From Fremontodendron californicum (Eukaryota > Streptophyta > Magnoliopsida > Malvales > Malvaceae), in NCBI GenBank assembly GCA_030761205.1, contig JAULJL010000039.1, positions 6,768,001 through 6,832,000 on the forward strand: 64,000 nt of DNA. The letters are read 5' to 3'. The position numbers and the translations under genes were made by a program. The notes under the pieces were generated by a model that had not been told where the DNA came from, did not search any database, and saw nothing but the letters and a program-made list of their open reading frames with translations. Positions 1-12,090 of the stretch are shown here, piece after piece. The first letter of the stretch is position 1. Each line of letters starts with the position of its first letter.

Positions 1-771
1 CTCAAAAAGTCAACGCCTGAAACCCGAATATACCCAAACCTAAAATGAACGAATTTGAAATTTTCCGAACCTAAAACAACCTAGACCCCGAAAAATGCAA
101 ACATAAAACAACCCAAAACCTATAATTACTCAAATCCATAACCTGAAATAAATCCGACTAGTAATTTAATGACCCTTTACAAAATGCAAAAGTACCAAAA
201 GGTAAACTTATTTTTCCCCCTTAATAAAAATTATAAAATTAAAACATAAATACACATTTCCATTTATTTTCATTTTAAAATGATAAACTTGTTTGAGTGC
301 AAAAAGACCAAAACCTAGGAGAATGAAAAGGGGGCTTTTTCATTTCAAAAAGAAAGAAAGGACAGAGGTTGGGTGGGCCCTTTTTTTTCCATTTGGCTCC
401 CATTCAACCTGGCTGTTTCACTTGGTTTTAACTTGACATTTACTTTGGGTTTTTACATTTTTATGTTTTGAATATGAATAAACACAAATATTACTAATTA
501 TAAGCTAAGATGTAAACTAAAAGTAGATTAATAATATTGAACCAAGTAGTTTATAATTTTTAAATATATGATTTTTTATAGTTTATATTAAATATTACCA
601 TTAGGTCCATTAAATTATTAACACCAATTAGACTTATTAAGTTGTTTTTAATAAACAAAACTTAAATTCCTTATATATGAAACTAATAGTCAAGTGTTAG
701 TCAAACAACTTTATTATTGCCAAAGGGCTAAATGTTAACATTTTACCAACATTGCATTAATAATCAATTAG
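1..771. other. AT-rich intergenic DNA, no gene seen
   Basis: I see no open frame with family resemblance and no element ends here. The stretch is AT-rich with short A and T runs. Its right edge is the target duplication of the MITE that follows. Confidence 0.5.
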
Positions 772-780
772 TTTTAAATA

Positions 781-1516
781 GGGTTAATGTTATATTTAGT
801 CCCTGAACTATAGTAAATTGTGCAATGTGATACCTATATTTTAAAAATGTGCAATGTGGTACCTGTAGTATCATTCCGTCTACCAATGTAGTCCACACCC
901 TTAACACCGTTAACTCTCAATGATGACGTGGACAATTTGCTTGCGTGGCAAAGACGCGTCATATTTTTAAATAAAAAAATGTTTTTTAAAATATTAAAAT
1001 ATTTTTCATTTTTTTTTCTTCTTTTCTTCTTCTTCCCGATCTCCCTGATCTCCCCTAGTTTCAGGCCGAATCTGGCCAATCAATGGCCAGAAACGACCTG
1101 AAGAGTCCAAGAGCAACCTGGCATGGCCGAAAACGACCTAACCAAGCCGAAATCAACCTGAAATGACAGAATCGTTTCACTCCGTTTCTAGCCAATGATT
1201 GGCTTGATTCGGCCTGAAACAAGGGGAGATCGAGAGAGGAGGGGAGAGAAAGAAGAAATAAAGAAAAAAGGAAAAAAAATTATTTTTTATTTAAAAATAT
1301 GACAAGTGGCAATGCCATGTGGCATTTTGTCCAAGTGTCATGCCATAATAGGATTGGTCAAACCACCACCTTAGCATACATATCTAACGGTGTTAGGAAG
1401 TTCATGTGCATTGGTAGACGGACTGAAACTTCAGGTACCACATAGCACATTTTTAAAGTACAGATACCACATTGCACAATTCTCTATAGTTCAGAGGCTA
1501 AATATGACATTAACCC
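781..1516. mobile_element. Non-autonomous MULE-type transposon (MITE)
   Basis: The two ends form a long inverted repeat of about 85 bp. The left end begins GGGTTAATGTTATATTTAG and the right end, read on the other strand, begins GGGTTAATGTCATATTTAG. The repeats then stay parallel through GTGCAATGTGGTACCTG. The element is flanked by a perfect 9-bp duplication TTTTAAATA at 772-780 and 1517-1525. A 9-bp duplication with long terminal inverted repeats is the mark of Mutator-like elements. The 736-bp interior has no transposase, so it would have moved in trans. The short frames inside it are not credible genes. Confidence 0.88.
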
Positions 1517-1525
1517 TTTTAAATA

Positions 1526-2849
1526 TCACCACTGTGTATAATTTGCAAGTATTAACATCAAGCCAATTAATTGTTCAATTAGACTCAGATCACTTGTTTT
1601 TAATAAGTGATACCCTTTTTAAAACTGTCTATTGTTCAACATTCCACTTGAATTTTATATTATAAAAAAAAACCCCTCTACCTAAAAAATTTCAATCAAA
1701 CTAATACATCTAAAATAATACGGAAGTATTAAAACCAAATCAAGCCATTTTCAATTCTCCACTATTGACTCGATGTTAAAATTAAACCAGCCCTTGAATC
1801 AAACGTTTTAAATATCATGATTTCCTATAATTCCTAAGTATAAAAATTATACCAATTAACTAATTAGTTATGTTAAGTTATTTTTAAAGAATAGGTTGTT
1901 CTTAATAATATTCATTATTTACTATTCTAATGGAATTTTTACCACATAAGCAATATTCAACAATGAGAAATTTCAAGCCTCTAAAAGGAGGCTTAATGCT
2001 AAAAAATGAAAAACATTATAAAAAAGAACATAGAGCCAGACCAATTGAGGCACGAGGAACTAAAAGGGGGAGTTAGGTTCATTTATTTCAGTTCAAGAAA
2101 TGCAATAAAGAAATCAAACAGCCTAGATTTGCAAAAGTTTCAATCAAGCAGAAGAATAAAGGAAAACAGTGATATAGAACCATTTCATCTCCTTTTTTAT
2201 ATTTCGATGCTGCTCTTCTCTCTCTTTCGTCTTCGATATAAAAGGCCAAAAATTAGATTATGATAATTATGATTATTAACTGGCAACATATTTTCTTATT
2301 CTCTATATAATGATAGGGAAGAGCAGCGACCAGTTAGAATGCCATACAAAGAGTTCATTTTCTATACACCGGCGGAGGAGTTTTGAACTCCACAAACAAT
2401 GTTAAAAAACTACCATGTGTACTTTTTTAATTATTTTTATTTTTTTTAATATATCCTAAAGGGAGTATGTGACAACCCTGTAACCCGCTGGTGGACTCTA
2501 AAAACTTCATCAGTGATGTATGAGATAATTTTCCAACAATTAAACATCAAAAGTCCCAACTTGTAATCCAATCAGACTGTTATTATTATTCTTTCTTTTT
2601 TTCGCTAAATGACTAACTGCTATTTACTTTCAGCTAATTCAAGAGATCTTTTATTTCTTTGTTTTTCAAAAAAAAAAAAAGGGTATGTGGGGTAGGGAGG
2701 ATTTGAATTTGAGACCTCCATTTGCAAGTTACATCTGGCTACATCAAGCTGTTACCTTGACCAACTCAAAGTTATTTTAATAATAATATCTGCAGAATGT
2801 ATTTCCAGGTTTCTCTTGTCATCAAAGGAAGATTTTGGATGTAAACAGG
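1526..2849. other. Intergenic DNA, nothing recognised
   Basis: AT-rich sequence with short frames only. I recognise no protein family, RNA gene or element boundary. An A-run followed by a G-rich stretch near 2669-2700 could be the decayed tail of a retroposon, but no duplication was found. Confidence 0.4.
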
Positions 2850-3207
2850 AGGGTGTTAGCTTTGGGCACCTTACTGTTTTATCTTGCATATTACATAGTC
2901 GGTTTTGGACTTGTTCTAATGGCTATTTTGGTTATTAAAGATTTGATTCTTGCAACAAAATGGTTTTGAGGTAGATTAATTTTGTATCACAGGGTTCAAT
3001 CAGGGATTCAAGCTTAGTCTGTTTGAAGAGCAGTCATTTAGGTGTTTACACTTTACTTTTTGTATCGTGTGGGTTCCTTCGTTCAGGCGGTTTGCTTGAA
3101 GGGTAGATTCTGTTTTAGGGAATTTGGATCTTTTTTATAGATCATCTCTTTTGTCTATTTCTTTTTTTTAATAATAAAATATTGCATTGCTGTTCAAGAA
3201 AAAAAGA
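2850..3207 (+). mobile_element. Probable 5'-truncated LINE 3' tail
   Basis: This non-coding block resembles the 3' untranslated end of plant L1-type LINEs: T-rich text, then AATAATAAAATATTGC near 3170-3184, closed by a short A-run at 3199-3207. No coding part remains. I found no clear target duplication, so the left limit is approximate and the call rests on style of sequence rather than homology. Confidence 0.35.
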
Positions 3208-4255
3208 AAGCAACTTTTCATACCTGCCTGGCAAAGATATTATCTCTGGCAAATCAACCGGTAATAAGTGGGCATCTAAAGAGAATCAAGGACAAGAAAT
3301 GAGACTCATGCCACTTGCATTATAATGCCTCCATCTACAACTAAATAAATAAAATTCACAGATAATTCATTTAAAACATGAAAGCATGATTTTATACAAA
3401 ACCAAGTACAAAGGAAGGCACAATGCGAGGTGCAAGGAAACATGGATGCAGAGAGGGTGGGAGTAAAGGATTTTATTTTTTTTTCTTATTTCTGCTTTCC
3501 AAAAAAAAGTACCCGTTGAATGTAAACGTCAATCCTCAATGTCACCAATAGAAGACCAAACTTTGAAAGCTCACTAACACCATGTTTGGAAACCATGAGG
3601 AGAAGGGAAGGAGAGGGAAGAAAGGGTGACGAAAAGCGGGAAGGGGAGCATGAGTTTCCCCTTGTTTGGATACCTTAAAAGCGAGGAGGCAAAGGGAAAG
3701 GAGGGGTACATTACCAACCTTGTTCGGTTAATGAGAGGAAAGGAAAAGGGAACGATAACTTACCATGTCATGTAATTATTTTATTTTCTCCTTTATAAGT
3801 TAAAATCCAAAATTAAATAAGGTAATTTTATCTTTGCAGTGAAAAAATTTTAATTAAAAAAGTAGAAAATAAAAAAAAATTAAAAAAAAGCATTGTAACA
3901 AATTCTCTTTTTTTATAACAAATTCTTTTTTTTTTTTTTTAAAGAAGAGAAGAAAATGAAGGGAAAAAAAAGATAGTAACTGAACCAAAAAAGTTACAAA
4001 TAATAATTGTAGTAACTTTGCAGGCACAGTATAATAATAAGAAGAAGAAAATGGCAAAAGAAAAAGAAATCGGAAACAGGAGCAAAAACCCAAAATAGAA
4101 AATCTAAAAAACTGAAGTCCAAAAAAAATGTAACAGTTGTCCATTTTTAATCCTTCGAGTTTCTCTTCATTCCACATAACTAGATGCAAGTTTTTATTCC
4201 ACTAGAAACAATAGGTTGACTGATAGCAGAAATTCTTTAACTAGAGCTTACATAC
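3208..4255. other. Non-coding DNA beyond the last visible ALADIN exon
   Basis: The stretch contains a purine-rich segment (about 3590-3740) that opens with a MITE-like motif TGTTTGG and a long A-rich/AG-rich segment (3840-4090). I searched the minus strand for the missing C-terminal ALADIN exons and saw none. It could be a large final intron or the site where the gene was truncated. Confidence 0.4.
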
Positions 4256-7200
4256 CCAATGATGGAGGTTTTGATGCAAAGTGTATAGAACCCAATTTTG
4301 AAGACCTAGAGAAAGCAAGCAGGACCATACGACCATCAGGATCCCAGGTTGCACCCTGATAACAACAAATGATTGATCGATAAAACCCAAAAAAAGCAAA
4401 ATCTATGTCATATCAGCAGCATCCAACAGAATTCTGTTTGAAATGATAAAATGATAAGAACTACAAGCTGACAAATATGATGCATCAATAACTGTTAGGA
4501 TATAAAACTTTATCTCCTTCAAGATAATAAAGAGAGAGAAGTCAACATTAGTAAGAAAGTATATTCATTTTACCAAGACAATGCCTTTAAAAAAATATAA
4601 CCCTTTCATACTCTGAAGCATAGTAGCAACCAAGCATGCAATGCCAATGCTGCAAAAGTACACTCTTATATTGACTGATCATTCATCTCCATCTTAATTT
4701 TGTAAACTATCTTCAAGAGTGGATTGGATAAGCTAGAAGGCAAAAAGAATTGCTTTCAACGTTTAAAAGTATAAGGTTAATAAACTAAAACATGGAAATG
4801 ACCACAACAGGAGCTAAATAGGTAACCTGTACTGCCAATGGGCAATGGACAGTATCCCACCTTAATCCACTATTACAACTGCCAGAAGAAACTTTTACAT
4901 AAGATTCACATAGAAAGTATGCCGCCATAAGCACAGAAAAGGGTGTTTTCCAAATTATGTAGAGGTAGCTTTTCTTTCAATGAAATGTACTATCATCTTA
5001 AATGAATGGGATAAGGTCCACATTTACCACTCTACTTAGGGTTATAGATCAAATTCACCACGCATCTTCAAACACGTGAAACTTTACCACTGTACTTTCT
5101 ACTTTACTCATCTTTGCATGGATGATATGACGTGCCTCATGTACACCACTCATGTTAAAGGTAAGCTAAGTTGATTATGCTCCATTCAATGGAATTTGCG
5201 CATAGTTTATACATTTTTATACACCAAATGATTCACCCATAAGGAAAATTATAGGGGAAGATGAACTCGTAACATACTTACCACCCTGAACATACGATTT
5301 TTAATTCCATACTAGATAGCTTAAGTTTGAAGAATAAAAAGTGGAAACCCAATCCCTTTTTGCCAAATCACCCTAAAACTTACAATCCAAGAAAACTGAC
5401 ACAGATAAAATAAAATGACAAAAGGGTAATCAGAATTCAAGCACCTATTAGACAATATCTCTATATCTTGCAAACTTTAACCTTCAATAAATATTGTTCA
5501 ATGGTTTAAAAATAATATCACTTACTGTGACAAAACCACTGGCTGAAGACCACGGTTCAGATGTCCATGTGTTTGTCTCCCAAAGATAAAAGGTTCCATC
5601 ACTGCAACAGGATAGAGACATTAGCAGACATGTTTGGTCAAAAATAGAAATAAAACTCAGGAAACATGTTATGTCCATACAATTTTCCAGAAAAAAAGTA
5701 ATCTCCAGTCGGAGACCATTTGACCACTGATGTTCCCCCTAATCCCCGTCGAATGGGTGTCCCAATACCTGCAAATTCCAAGAAATACCATTAATCCAAA
5801 ATATAGATTAAAATCTCTGAAGAAATAATATCTACATGAATATAAATATATATATATATAATATATTTAAGATGACAGTAGAAATTATATTTAAGCAAAC
5901 TGCTTAAAGTATGAATATGATGATCATTTAGCGTTGACAAGGAAGAAAATTGCAAAAGGCATCCTTTTAACAGCACTTCACATCGTCTTTCAAATCTAAC
6001 AAGCACGTAAATAGCCCAAAGTCTTCTAGATGCCCCGTATTACTATATATTCCATGTTGTTAGTTTCCAACCATCTTGAACAGTCTTTGGATCACAAGAC
6101 TGCATTTACGATAAATGACCAAGGATGAGTCTTAAAGGGATTAGTAATATTGCTCTTGTTAAAAAAAATAACTAGGTAAAGGAGCTAGAAGCAAGAGTAA
6201 GAAAGTAGATATATATCTCTATTAAAAAAGAGAATGTTCAAACAACAAAGTTGAGGGAAAGATGATGTACGACAGATAGTTGATTAGGATTTATGGCAGC
6301 TTTCTGAATTATAAAGAAAAAAGAGGAAATTGAATAAATAAGCCCATAAGCTTCATACTAGGGGTCCTTAGGAGTCACATCTAAGGTTTTTTCTTTGTTC
6401 TTTTATCCAATGACTGGGCTGTACAAGAAGCCGTAACTCTCTACTTTTCTACAAACTGCCAAAAACTTTACCAGATTAAGCTTGCTTGCACCTTTATCAG
6501 ACCTAAGATTGAATACATTATACATCACAAGCAAATGCACTGGAAATTCTTTGATAACAACTGAATCCTCAAAAGAAAGATTAAATTGATATATATACAA
6601 ACTCCTAGCATCCATAATCCAATAAGAACTACCACTCCGGTTACAACAACTAATGAAAATTTAGACTTCCAATTAGGAAGCTATCCAAATAAGTAAAAAA
6701 AGAAACTTAAGTAAGAACAACAACTAAACCATAAATATAAAACCTGAATAAGAGAAAAGACTTAAAACCTGCAATCTCAAACAAATAAACTAAAAAATTA
6801 AAAAGCACCTGACACTTGCAGTTGTAAAACAAAAAAAACAAAAAAAAAAAAGTCTGCAAACTGCAACCTTTAACTTAAAATCATAAATTTAAGACTTAAA
6901 AGCAACTAATCAAGCCTATCCAAACTCCCAACTAAGTTTCTCATCAGCGAATATGCACCAAATTAGAGGGTGAGCCATCAAAAGGGTTACCAATCTTATT
7001 AACACTAGAATTAAAAAATAGATCAGGAGAAACCAACTTTCATAATGTACCTTGGGCAACATCCCAGATTGTGAATGACGAGCTTTCATACGAGGCAGAG
7101 GCCAAATATGTATCGAAACGTTATGGAACACAATACATTTGAATAGTTAAATCAACCACATTCCTAATCCTAGCTCCAGCTCCCAAGCACAATCTTATCA

Positions 7201-9288
7201 ATGAATTAAAGCAATAAAATATAAATCAATATCACATGAGTAATCAGTATGGATATCTTCCATCAGGACTCCAAGAAAGTGCACTTATTTGTTCATCGTG
7301 AGGACTTCGAAAAAAATCCACTAGAGTCCACCGCGTCCCGGAGCCTCTAGAAAATGCCCCCAAGAATGAAGCAGAACCAGATCTAACTGATGCTGCATTC
7401 CCGGGATAAGATGCCGCCCAAATGCAAATTCCACCCCTGAAGATCCATAAATAATTGAGAAGATATGTATAAAATATCAACCCATATTTGACCTAAATGA
7501 AAAAAAAAAAAATAGTAACAGTTTGTAAAATCAGGATACTTGCTTGCATGCCACAGAAAGCGACTTTCCACCATTTGGCCTCCACTCTAGAACTTTAACA
7601 TCTCTTTGGGACTCACTTGTTAAAATGCATGGCTCCTTCCCTGATGTTCAAAATATTCAAAACTTGTATGCATCAAAAATTGACCAACTGAACTGATTTT
7701 GTTTCACAAAAGAAAACTAGGAGAGAAACAAACAAAAGATTAAAAATAAGTTCACGACATTTTGCATAGAATAATATAAGTTGCTCACCTGAATCTTCAT
7801 AATCACGAACTGTAACTTGATTAGAACCAGATATAAATGCAAGAATATGTTTGTGCTGATGCCAGCTCACACCTTGGAGAGTAACTTCTGGTAACAAATC
7901 AATCTATACAGCTTATCAAATGAGACTGCAGACTTTAAAAAGCAACAACCACCTTCTCTTTTAATGCTATTTTTGTGCATGCACTTTTGAGAGTAACTAA
8001 TACAATATCATGATTAGACTATCTTTAAGATAAATAGGTATTACAATACGGTTATCAAATTGCTTCATACTATATAAATAATTTGGTAGGCCAATCCAAG
8101 AAAGATTAACTAACTGTGGCAAAAAATAATATATCATAATGGCATATTTCTCATACTATGGGAGAAATTTTTTAAAAAAGAAGAATAAATTAGATTACTT
8201 TTTGGCAACTTAAACCATCGCCTTGCCCATCAATTAACAACCAACAAATACTAAAACAAACACTATGGGTGTGCTTGGTAGAGTGGAAAAGTGAAATGAT
8301 GGAAAGAGTAAGGTGGAAAAGTGGAAAGAAAATAAATTTTGAATGTGCTTGGCAAGAAAAAAAAAATAGGAAATATGACTATTTTCCATCCTAATATGTA
8401 AAAACAAATCATGACGAGAAGAGAGGAGAGAAAATGAAAGAGATATAAGTTAAGTGTGCATATTTACAAGATTATCCATCATTTTTAAATTTTTATCTTT
8501 TCTATCATAATTTACAAATGGTAAATTGGTAAAATAATATAATTTTTATTTTCCTTCCTCTCATTTTTCAACTCTACCAAATAATGATGGAAAAAAAGTT
8601 ACTTTTTCTTTCGGCTTTTCCATCTTTTCTACCAAACACATTAATAGGAAGAAAAAAAATATATTTTTTATCTTTTCACTTTTCCCCTCTTTCAATTTTT
8701 CATCTTTCCAATTTTTTTTCCACCCTACCAAGCAAAGCCTATATGTCTATGAGAAAACACATACAAATGTAATTAAAGAAGGAAATGAAAACTCACATCG
8801 TTGGGTAGAAAAATGTATTTGAGGGAGCAAGTTATCATTCCCTGCAACGAGATTTTATTAATGAAAACTTACTAGAAAAATAAAAAATAAAAAAAAGTGA
8901 AAATTTATAGCAGTAGAAAGGAAGGAAACCACACAAATCCTTTGGGTTGAGAGACGGCGGCAATTGAAGTTGATGGAGGTTGAGTGGGATCATCTACCGA
9001 CTGAAATGGAACCGGAGTGAACACCATTCCCTGCACATAGCCAAAGTTTGAAATCCCAGCTTTTTACAAATATTCAAGAAAAAAAAGTTAATCGATTAAT
9101 AACGTACAAGAAGCTTTCCATAAGTGTCCTTGGCTCGATCATCGGACAGGGCATCGGCAGTAACTGCAGATTGATACTACTGTTGCTGACCATTAAAACA
9201 AAAAAAAAAAAGGGAAGAGAAAAGAGATACCTAAATCTCGGTTGATTTCGCAGATGGTAACTGAGCCAGGCTGTGGAAACGAAGGCAT
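4256..9288 (-). CDS. AAAS: ALADIN (AAAS-like) WD40 nucleoporin, 3' end missing
   Basis: ALADIN is a WD40 beta-propeller protein of the nuclear pore. Exons by splice sites and phase: 9231-9288, 9108-9163, 8935-9030, 8797-8841, 7789-7903, 7544-7640, 7257-7436, 7051-7109, 5681-5768, 5526-5601, 4256-4355. Together they give 970 nt, about 323 residues, with every junction in phase. The start is the ATG at 9288, giving MPSFPQPGSVTICEINRDL. Diagnostic stretches are GVSWHQHKHILAFISGSNQV, GGICIWAASYPGN, LSWSPDGRYLASASYESS, FTIWDVAQG and TWDPDGRM. Plant homologues are about 440-450 residues from memory, so roughly the last quarter is absent. The last donor (GTATGT at 4255) is intact and in phase 1, so a further exon was once spliced on. 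Either a very long intron runs off the window or the gene is truncated. Intron 4 holds a MITE. I am sure of the family and unsure of function. Confidence 0.9.
7110..7256 (-). other. AAAS: U12-type AT-AC intron of the ALADIN gene (intron 7)
   Basis: On the minus strand the intron begins ATATCCATAC and ends CGATAC. The donor matches the start of the U12 consensus ATATCC. A branch-site-like TTCCATAAC, one base off the TTCCTTAAC consensus, lies about 10 nt before the AC end. No GT donor is available at this place. Splicing AT-AC restores the arginine-tyrosine-leucine codons of the WD40 repeat (GRY|LASASY). Length is 147 nt. It would be removed by the minor spliceosome. Confidence 0.87.
7437..7543 (-). 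other. AAAS: GC-AG intron of the ALADIN gene (intron 6)
   Basis: The donor reads GCAAGT instead of GTAAGT, the usual context of GC-AG introns; the acceptor is TTCAG. Only this choice keeps phase: exon 6 ends with two bases of a lysine codon and exon 7 supplies the third, giving ACKGGICIW as in the family. A GT six bases further in would break the frame. Such donors are spliced by the major spliceosome but are weak sites. Confidence 0.85.
8267..8739. mobile_element. MITE in ALADIN intron 4
   Basis: The ends are inverted repeats: left GGGTGTGCTTGGTAGAGTGG, right (other strand) GGCTTTGCTTGGTAGGGTGG, each followed by A-rich, GGAAAG-containing text. A 3-bp TAT flanks both sides, which would suit a PIF/Harbinger (Tourist-like) element, but the terminal motif is also found in hAT MITEs. 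The 473-bp element has no coding capacity. It lies wholly inside the intron at 7904-8796, so it need not harm the gene. Confidence 0.7.
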
Positions 9289-9467
9289 TATCTCTACCTC
9301 TTTCTTCCTTTGCTCAAGTAAGAAGTAAGAACACTTTTAAGCTTCAAATGGGCAGACTACAGAGAGTAGGAGACAGGGGTTTTTTAGGGTTTTGCTTCCG
9401 CCCAAAATTAAGAAATTTAGTACTAATTTCTTTTCCCACCAAAAAGATTTTTTGGCAAATTAAAAAA

Positions 9468-9499
<32 letters not shown>

Positions 9500-9600
9500 C
9501 AAAACAAAACAAATAATACATCTATTGGGTATTAAGGGAATTAGGGTTTAGTTTGAGTATTTTTTTTTTTAAAAAAAATTATTAAGAAGGAAAGAAAGAA
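9289..9600 (-). promoter_or_regulatory. Likely ALADIN 5' flank and promoter region
   Basis: This is the sequence immediately upstream of the ALADIN start codon on the minus strand. It includes a long A-run at about 9461-9486. I cannot fix a TATA box or a transcription start, so the role rests on position alone. Confidence 0.35.
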
Positions 9601-10533
9601 AAAAATGGAAAAAAACGGAAAAAATTATGTGTTTGTGTCATTTTTTGTGTGTTTAAAATATTATAAATTTATACAATTTTTAAACGTTAATAATTTGTTT
9701 TATGCAAATTTTGACACATTCGGATATTCGTTCGTGTTCGTATCATTTTTTGTGTCGTGCTCGTGTTATTTTTTCGTATGTTCAAAGTATTATAAATTTA
9801 TATAAATTTTTACATATTAATAATTCATTTTATGTGAATTTTGACACGTTCGTGTATTTGTGTTATGTTCATGTTATTTTCGTATCGTGTTGTATTTTAA
9901 TTATTTTTTCCATGTATTCATATCATGTTTTAATTCATCCAAATATTGTGTTTGTTATGGTGATTCAATTTCGAAAAAATTGTGTGTATTCATGTCGTGT
10001 CCCAATTCATCACATATTTTGCATAATTTGTCATAATGATTTAATTTAGAGAAAAATTTGTATGTCTGTAACATGTTCGTGTTATTTTATCGTGTGTTTA
10101 AAGTATTATAAATTTATAAAAAAATTTACACGTTAATAATTTATTTTATATAGATTTTGACACGTTCATATATATTTATCGTGTTCATGTTATTTCTCAT
10201 GTCGTATTTTAATTATTTTTTGCGTTCGTATTGTATAATCATGTTGTATCCGAAATTGCCAAGTCTAATTGACACTATTCAAATAACTTCCAAATTTATG
10301 TCACGCGTAGTCATGTTCGTGTTGTTTTTCTAGTTATAATCGTATTCAAGGTATTATATATTTATATAAATTTTGACACATTAATAATTCGTTTTATATA
10401 GATTTTGACACGTTCGTGTATTTGTGTCATGTTCATGTTATTTTTTGTGTCATGTCGTTTTTAATTATTTTTTTATGTTATGTTTGTATCGTATAATTAT
10501 GTTGTGTTTGAAATTATCGGATCTAATTGATCA
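9600..10533. repeat. Degenerate tandem repeats (TATTATAAATTTATA units)
   Basis: A block built on TATTATAAATTTATA, TTAATAATTTATTTTAT, TTTTGACACGTTCG and TTCGTGTTATTTT recurs near 9657, 9788, 10103 and 10352. Spacing is irregular. The same text resumes at 27,392 (GATCATATTCAAATAACTC), directly after element 1, so the array was one unit before that insertion. Origin unknown; the frames across it are repeat artefacts. Confidence 0.6.
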
Positions 10534-11344
10534 TGTAGACACCTAATTTTGTCCGGGCCCCTAAATCAGGTAAATTCTTCCTTGTGCTTTTTTAGAATGC
10601 ATAAAATCTCTTCTCATCCTGCAGATGGTACTCCAAGACTTTGTTTAAGAGGTCAGCATGAAAAGTCAACCTGAAAAAAGTCAACCCCAAAAAGTCAACT
10701 ATTGAAAAAGTTAACTCTCATTCAAAATCAAGATTCAAAGTTTAATTGAACAATGGTGAAAGAATTTTGAAAATCCAAGATCTACAACGAAAGATATAGA
10801 GTCTGGAAGTTGGGTTATGGAGATTTAGTGGAAAGGAAACCCTAATTTGGTAAATTTGAGGAAAAGTGCTTAAAAGATCAAATTGGTCGAAATTAGAGGT
10901 TCCGAATGGAATATAATCAATGACTACGAGTATTGGAAAGGCCAATTGGAAGCAGAACCAAAGGAAGAGTCAATTTGGAAGGAAAATCGAAAATTAGGGT
11001 TTTTGGTGAATTTTGCAAAATTGGGGAAAATTGCAGAGATGGCCTGATTCGGTAATGTTGAAGCCCCTAATTGATGAAGAGTGAGTAAACAAAGATAGCC
11101 CAAGCCTCAGTTTGAAGTAATTCCGAGAAAAGAGCCGGTTAGAGGACAAATGAAAAAACGAGGAAATTTTCGATATTGGAAAAAGGGAAAATCAAATCGG
11201 AGGAGAATTTGATTGTAAAAATTTGGCGTTTTTGGACCAACTCCAATTCAATATATAACAAAGGCAATGGAAAAAGAAAATCTAGAAATCAGACCTGTTT
11301 TGAGTAAAATCGAGTTTTCGGGGGTTAACGGCCAATCTTGGAAA

Positions 11345-12090
11345 ATCGGAAAAAAATAGGAAACACGCTCGAAAAATCATGAAAAACTCCAAATATGAGT
11401 TTTATGTCATTTGGAAGAGATCGGTGAAGAAAAATCCGAAAACGGAGCTCATTTGAAAAATGGCAAAGTTCGGGTGCATTAAGCTGAAATTCCAGAAGAT
11501 AAATCCGGGAAAAATAGGAAACGAGCTCAGAAAATTACCAAAACCTCCATATCTGAGTTTTATGTCATTTGGAAGAGATTAGCGAAGAAAAATTTGGAAT
11601 CGGAGCTCATTTGAAAAATGGCAAAGTTCGGGTGCACTAAGTTGAAATTCCAGAAGATAAATCTGGGAAAAATAGGAAATGAGCTCGGAAAATTACCAAA
11701 ACTTCTAGATCTCAATCTTATATCATTTGGAAGGTATTGGTGAAGAAAAATCCGGAATCGGAGCTCATTTGAAAAATGGCAAAGTTCGGGTACAATAAGC
11801 TAAAATTGCAAAAGAAAATTCCGGAAAAAATAAGAAACGAGCTCAGAAAATTACCAAAATTTCCTCAATTTTATATTATTTGGAAGAGATTGGTGAAGAA
11901 AAATCTGGAACCGGAGCTCAATTGAAAAAGGCTAAATTTTGGAGGCACCAAACCAAAACTTTTAAAGAAAAATCCGAGAAAAATAGGAAACGGGCTCGAA
12001 AAATTATGAAAACTTTTAGAACTCAATTTTATATTATTTAGGAGGTATTGGAAAAAGAAAATCCGGATTTGGGGTCTGTTTGCAATTTAA
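11345..12090 (+). repeat. About 158-bp tandem repeats within the LTR
   Basis: Units recur with the words TATGTCATTTGGAAGAGAT, GGAGCTCATTTGAAAAATGG and AAAATAGGAAACGAGCTC. The first word or its variants occur near 11403, 11561, 11720, 11873 and 12031, about five units. The copy in the 3' LTR is at about 23935-24600, and related units occur in the right LTR of element 2 (49,550-49,900). Confidence 0.8.

Noticed and set aside
3854..4189. 111-codon minus-strand frame rich in Phe and Leu
   Set aside because: Composition artefact of A-rich DNA. It does not continue the ALADIN protein, whose last visible exon ends upstream of it in phase 1.
8584..8772. Plus-strand frame of 62 codons
   Set aside because: Lies inside the intron 4 MITE and its flank, and its composition follows the T-rich MITE end.
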